Part shown: in pieces, positions 13,921 to 15,268 of the stretch
Layout of the letters: the number at the start of each line of letters is the position of its first letter
Numbering within the stretch: the first letter of the stretch is position 1
DNA from: DATBLY01 sp036555125
GTDB taxonomy: Bacteria > Actinomycetota > UBA4738 > HRBIN12
Direction of reading: 5' to 3'
Length of the DNA: 15,268 nt
Assembly (NCBI GenBank): GCA_036555125.1
Contig: DATBLY010000150.1
Span: forward strand, 1 to 15,268
Notes under the pieces: generated by a model
Databases searched by the model: none
The model's input: only the letters and a program-made list of their open reading frames with translations
Told to the model about the DNA's origin: nothing
Program-made: the position numbers and the translations under genes

Positions 13921-13981
13921 GTGCGCGCATCCTCCCGTCCTGGGTCCGAGGGCGCGCCGCGGTCCGGCACGCCGGGGCCAG

Positions 13982-13987
13982 AGGCTA
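13982..13987 (-). promoter_or_regulatory. Candidate -10 box of the aminotransferase operon, overlapping an upstream stop codon
   Basis: TAGCCT read leftward; its first three bases are the TAG stop codon of the small upstream gene. The predicted leader of about 50 nt ends with GGGAGG before the GTG start at 13920. Confidence 0.35.
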
Positions 13988-14386
13988 CACGCGCAGGTCT
14001 CGGAACCGCCGCTCCGCCGCCTCGAAGGCCTCGAGCGGCGCCATCAGCTCACCCACCGCCCAGATCAGCCCCTCGAACCCACCCAGGTCCGGCGCCTCCC
14101 GGCGCAGCCGCTCCGCGCGGGCCCGGGCCTCCGCGACGCCGCGATCGCAGGCGTCCCACACCTCGTCGAGCTCGGGGCGACGCCACGCCGGCATCGCCTC
14201 GGCGGCCCGCCTCAGGTGCTCCTCGAACGCCGCGAGCGCGTCCGGCAGCGATCGTCCCGGGAGCCGCGTCGTCGGCATCACCTCGGTCAGGGCCTCCTTC
14301 GCCGGCTCGACCTCCTCGAGCACGGCGCCGAACGCCGCGTACGGGGCCTCGAGATCGGCCGGGAGCCGGCGACGCCGGAGGATCAG
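13985..14386 (-). CDS. Small helical protein of unknown family, coupled to the phosphodiesterase gene
   Basis: About 133 residues; I do not recognise the family. The product is mostly alpha-helical and charged, rich in Ala, Glu and Arg, with repeated helices such as LPDALAAFEEHLRRAAEAMP and PLEAFEAAERRFRDLRV, and no signal peptide, Cys cluster or membrane segment. No ATG or GTG fits a near start at the upstream gene's end. A CTG at 14386 overlaps that gene's TGA as CTGA, the same geometry as the ATGA and GTGA overlaps elsewhere here, and the protein-like sequence starts there (LPADLEAPYAAFGA). The alternative is a GTG at 14323, giving 112 residues. It is probably co-translated with the glycerophosphodiesterase. 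Confidence 0.6.
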   Translation of the reverse strand: MILRRRRLPADLEAPYAAFGAVLEEVEPAKEALTEVMPTTRLPGRSLPDALAAFEEHLRRAAEAMPAWRRPELDEVWDACDRGVAEARARAERLRREAPDLGGFEGLIWAVGELMAPLEAFEAAERRFRDLRV

Positions 14387-15165
14387 GGCACCCCCTCGCG
14401 CCTCGCCGCCACGAGCGCGGCGGGATCGTTCGTCGCGACGGCGGTCACGCCGGCGCGCCACAGGCCGACGGCCGTCGCCGGATCGTCGACGATCCACACC
14501 CCCACCGTGACGCCGGCCGCCCGGGCCTCGTCGGCGAACCCATCGCCGGCGGCGAGCACCGTCGGCGCGAACGGCAGGATCCACGGATGTCCCTCCGACG
14601 CCGCGTAGGCCAGGGCCGCCCGCGCGTCGACGGCGCCGGTGGTGAGCAAGCCGGTGGGGACCGCGGGCGCAAGGACGCGCGAACGCGCGAGCGAGAGCGG
14701 GTTGAAGCTCGAGAGCAGGACCGGACCGACGAACGCCGTCCGGTCGAGCGCCCGCAGCGTCGCCTCGACCGCGATCTCGCGCTCTGCGTCGAACCCGGGC
14801 TCGCCGGGGATGTTCTTGATCTCCACGTCCACCGCGACGCGGCCGGAGAGCCACGCGAGCGTCTCCTCGAGCGTCGGAACCTCCGTCGTCCCGCCGTCCG
14901 CCGTGCGGATCGACAGGCGCTTGATCTCGCCGAGGGTGAGGTCGCGGATCAGGCCGGTCCCGTCCGTCGTCCGCTCCACGCCCGGATCGTGCATCACGAC
15001 GCCCGTGCCGTCGGCCGCGATCCGGACATCGAACTCGACCGCGTCCGCCCCCGCCGCGACCGCCGCGTCGAAGGCCTCGAGCGTGTTCTCGGCCTGCCGC
15101 GACGAGTCGCCGCGGTGGGCAACGACCAGCCTTCCGGCCCCTTGACTGAACGAAGATTCAGACAC
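14383..15165 (-). CDS. Glycerophosphodiester phosphodiesterase (GDPD family)
   Basis: About 260 residues forming a TIM barrel that hydrolyses glycerophosphodiesters to glycerol 3-phosphate and an alcohol. Catalytic and metal residues are visible: His17 and Arg18 in VAHRGDSS, Glu26-Asn27 in AENT, Glu44 and Asp46 in VEFDVRIAADG, and His59 in VVMHDPGVERTTDGTG. Later VDVEIKN gives the third metal-ligand strand. There is no signal peptide, so it is probably cytoplasmic. The GTG at 15165 is chosen for GGAGG 8 nt upstream; GTG 15180 and TTG 15237 are in-frame alternatives, but the latter lies inside a palindromic operator. Operator-like palindromes flank the promoter, one of them within the first codons, so the gene is likely controlled by a dimeric repressor. 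Confidence 0.92.
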   Translation of the reverse strand: MSESSFSQGAGRLVVAHRGDSSRQAENTLEAFDAAVAAGADAVEFDVRIAADGTGVVMHDPGVERTTDGTGLIRDLTLGEIKRLSIRTADGGTTEVPTLEETLAWLSGRVAVDVEIKNIPGEPGFDAEREIAVEATLRALDRTAFVGPVLLSSFNPLSLARSRVLAPAVPTGLLTTGAVDARAALAYAASEGHPWILPFAPTVLAAGDGFADEARAAGVTVGVWIVDDPATAVGLWRAGVTAVATNDPAALVAARREGVP

Positions 15166-15171
15166 TACGCT
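15142..15171 (+). promoter_or_regulatory. Rightward promoter with an operator in its spacer
   Basis: TTGACT (15142-15147), an 18-bp spacer and TACGCT (15166-15171) form the best full promoter in the window. The palindrome CTGAACGAAGATTCAG (15146-15161) fills most of the spacer, a classic place for a repressor to block RNA polymerase. It points toward a gene that continues beyond the right edge. Confidence 0.55.
15146..15161. promoter_or_regulatory. Palindromic operator O1
   Basis: CTGAACGAAGATTCAG, arms CTGAA/TTCAG around a 6-bp centre, extendable to TGnCTGAA...TTCAGnCA. It shares 13 of 16 bases with O2 and resembles sites of TetR-type repressors. It lies in the spacer of the rightward promoter and within codons 2-7 of the phosphodiesterase gene. 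Confidence 0.6.
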
Positions 15172-15191
15172 CGCCTCCACTCCAGCCCATG

Positions 15192-15197
15192 AGCCTA
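15192..15197 (-). promoter_or_regulatory. -10 box of the phosphodiesterase gene
   Basis: TAGGCT read leftward, the same hexamer as before the DUF309 and DinB-fold genes. It predicts a start near 15185 and a leader of about 20 nt carrying GGAGG. No good -35 is visible; operator O2 starts about 24 bp upstream. Confidence 0.45.
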
Positions 15198-15217
15198 CGG
15201 GAGCTGGCCGACGCCCG

Positions 15218-15268
15218 ATGATTGAACGAAGGTTCAAGCACGATCCCGAGCAGACGTGGTGGGTCGAG
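15218..15268 (+). CDS. Possible start of a rightward gene (fragment, continues outside window)
   Basis: An ATG at 15218 opens a frame (MIERRFKHDPEQTWWVE) that stays open for 17 codons to the window edge. It overlaps the stop of a 10-codon frame MSLRELADAR (15189-15221) as ATGA. The rightward promoter at 15142-15171 would transcribe both. Operator O2 falls within codons 2-7. Seventeen open codons in GC-rich DNA is weak evidence, and no clear ribosome site is seen, so this is only a candidate. Confidence 0.3.
   Translation, partial: MIERRFKHDPEQTWWVE
15222..15237. promoter_or_regulatory. Palindromic operator O2
   Basis: TTGAACGAAGGTTCAA, a perfect inverted repeat with 6-bp arms and a 4-bp centre. 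It is centred 76 bp from O1 and lies just upstream of the phosphodiesterase promoter. The pair suggests one dimeric repressor binding both sites. Confidence 0.65.

Noticed and set aside
13190..13930. Alternative minus-strand frame starting at an ATG near the GGGAGG site
   Set aside because: The ATG directly after GGGAGG is out of frame with the aminotransferase and too close to the ribosome site; its product is Arg-rich and motif-free.
13961..13979. GC-rich inverted repeat between the small helical gene and the aminotransferase
   Set aside because: The pairing is interrupted, short and without a T-run; it is expected by chance in such GC-rich DNA.
12547..15192. Very long plus-strand open frame covering the aminotransferase and phosphodiesterase region
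   Set aside because: Its translation is Arg/Asp/Pro-rich without any family motif, while the minus strand carries clear PLP-enzyme and GDPD motifs. It is a GC-driven shadow.
1..15268. tRNA, rRNA, CRISPR array, riboswitch, toxin-antitoxin or phage modules
   Set aside because: I looked for direct repeats, cloverleaf-like sequences and known small-module proteins on both strands and saw none.

Overview
The window is GC-rich double-stranded bacterial chromosome, densely packed with genes. Several features point to an Actinomycetota (actinobacterial) genome, probably a deep or uncultured lineage. These are GTG starts, TANNNT -10 boxes placed 6 to 9 nt before start codons (leaderless transcription), a DinB-fold protein of the mycothiol-dependent type, a family 5 uracil-DNA glycosylase, and an IS481-family insertion sequence. 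I see no rRNA, tRNA, CRISPR array or phage genes.

Layout, left to right. Positions 1-1692 hold the start of a polyamine ABC importer operon on the minus strand: ATPase (potA-like), then a lipoprotein substrate-binding protein (potD-like, cut by the window edge), with a 4-bp ATGA overlap. Positions 1777-3331 hold pyrD-like and pyrE genes diverging from a 22-bp gap in which one near-palindromic -10 box seems to serve both. Positions 3338-5714 hold a SAM methyltransferase, a DUF309 protein, a MarR regulator and a divergent GNAT acetyltransferase. Positions 5716-6756 are a complete 1041-bp IS481-type element with 27-bp imperfect terminal repeats and a 6-bp target duplication, sitting between the convergent ends of the acetyltransferase and an ABC exporter. 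Positions 6787-11873 hold the ABC exporter, a DinB-fold protein coupled to uracil-DNA glycosylase, and an ABC-F ATPase. Positions 11915-13920 hold a GABA-type aminotransferase followed by a RimJ-like acetyltransferase. Positions 13985-15165 hold a glycerophosphodiester phosphodiesterase and a small unknown protein. The right edge carries two related palindromic operators and a candidate rightward promoter for a gene that continues outside the window.

Most of the window is housekeeping and accessory metabolism in short transcription units of one or two genes, many with a recognisable TANNNT box just before the start. I did not find a clear multi-gene novel system. The most interesting signals are regulatory or structural: the operator pair with face-to-face promoters at the right end; an RNA hairpin in the insertion sequence that hides the transposase ribosome-binding site; a dihydroorotate dehydrogenase mixing class 1 and class 2 traits; the symmetric pyrD/pyrE promoter; and stop codons that double as the first bases of the next gene's -10 box.
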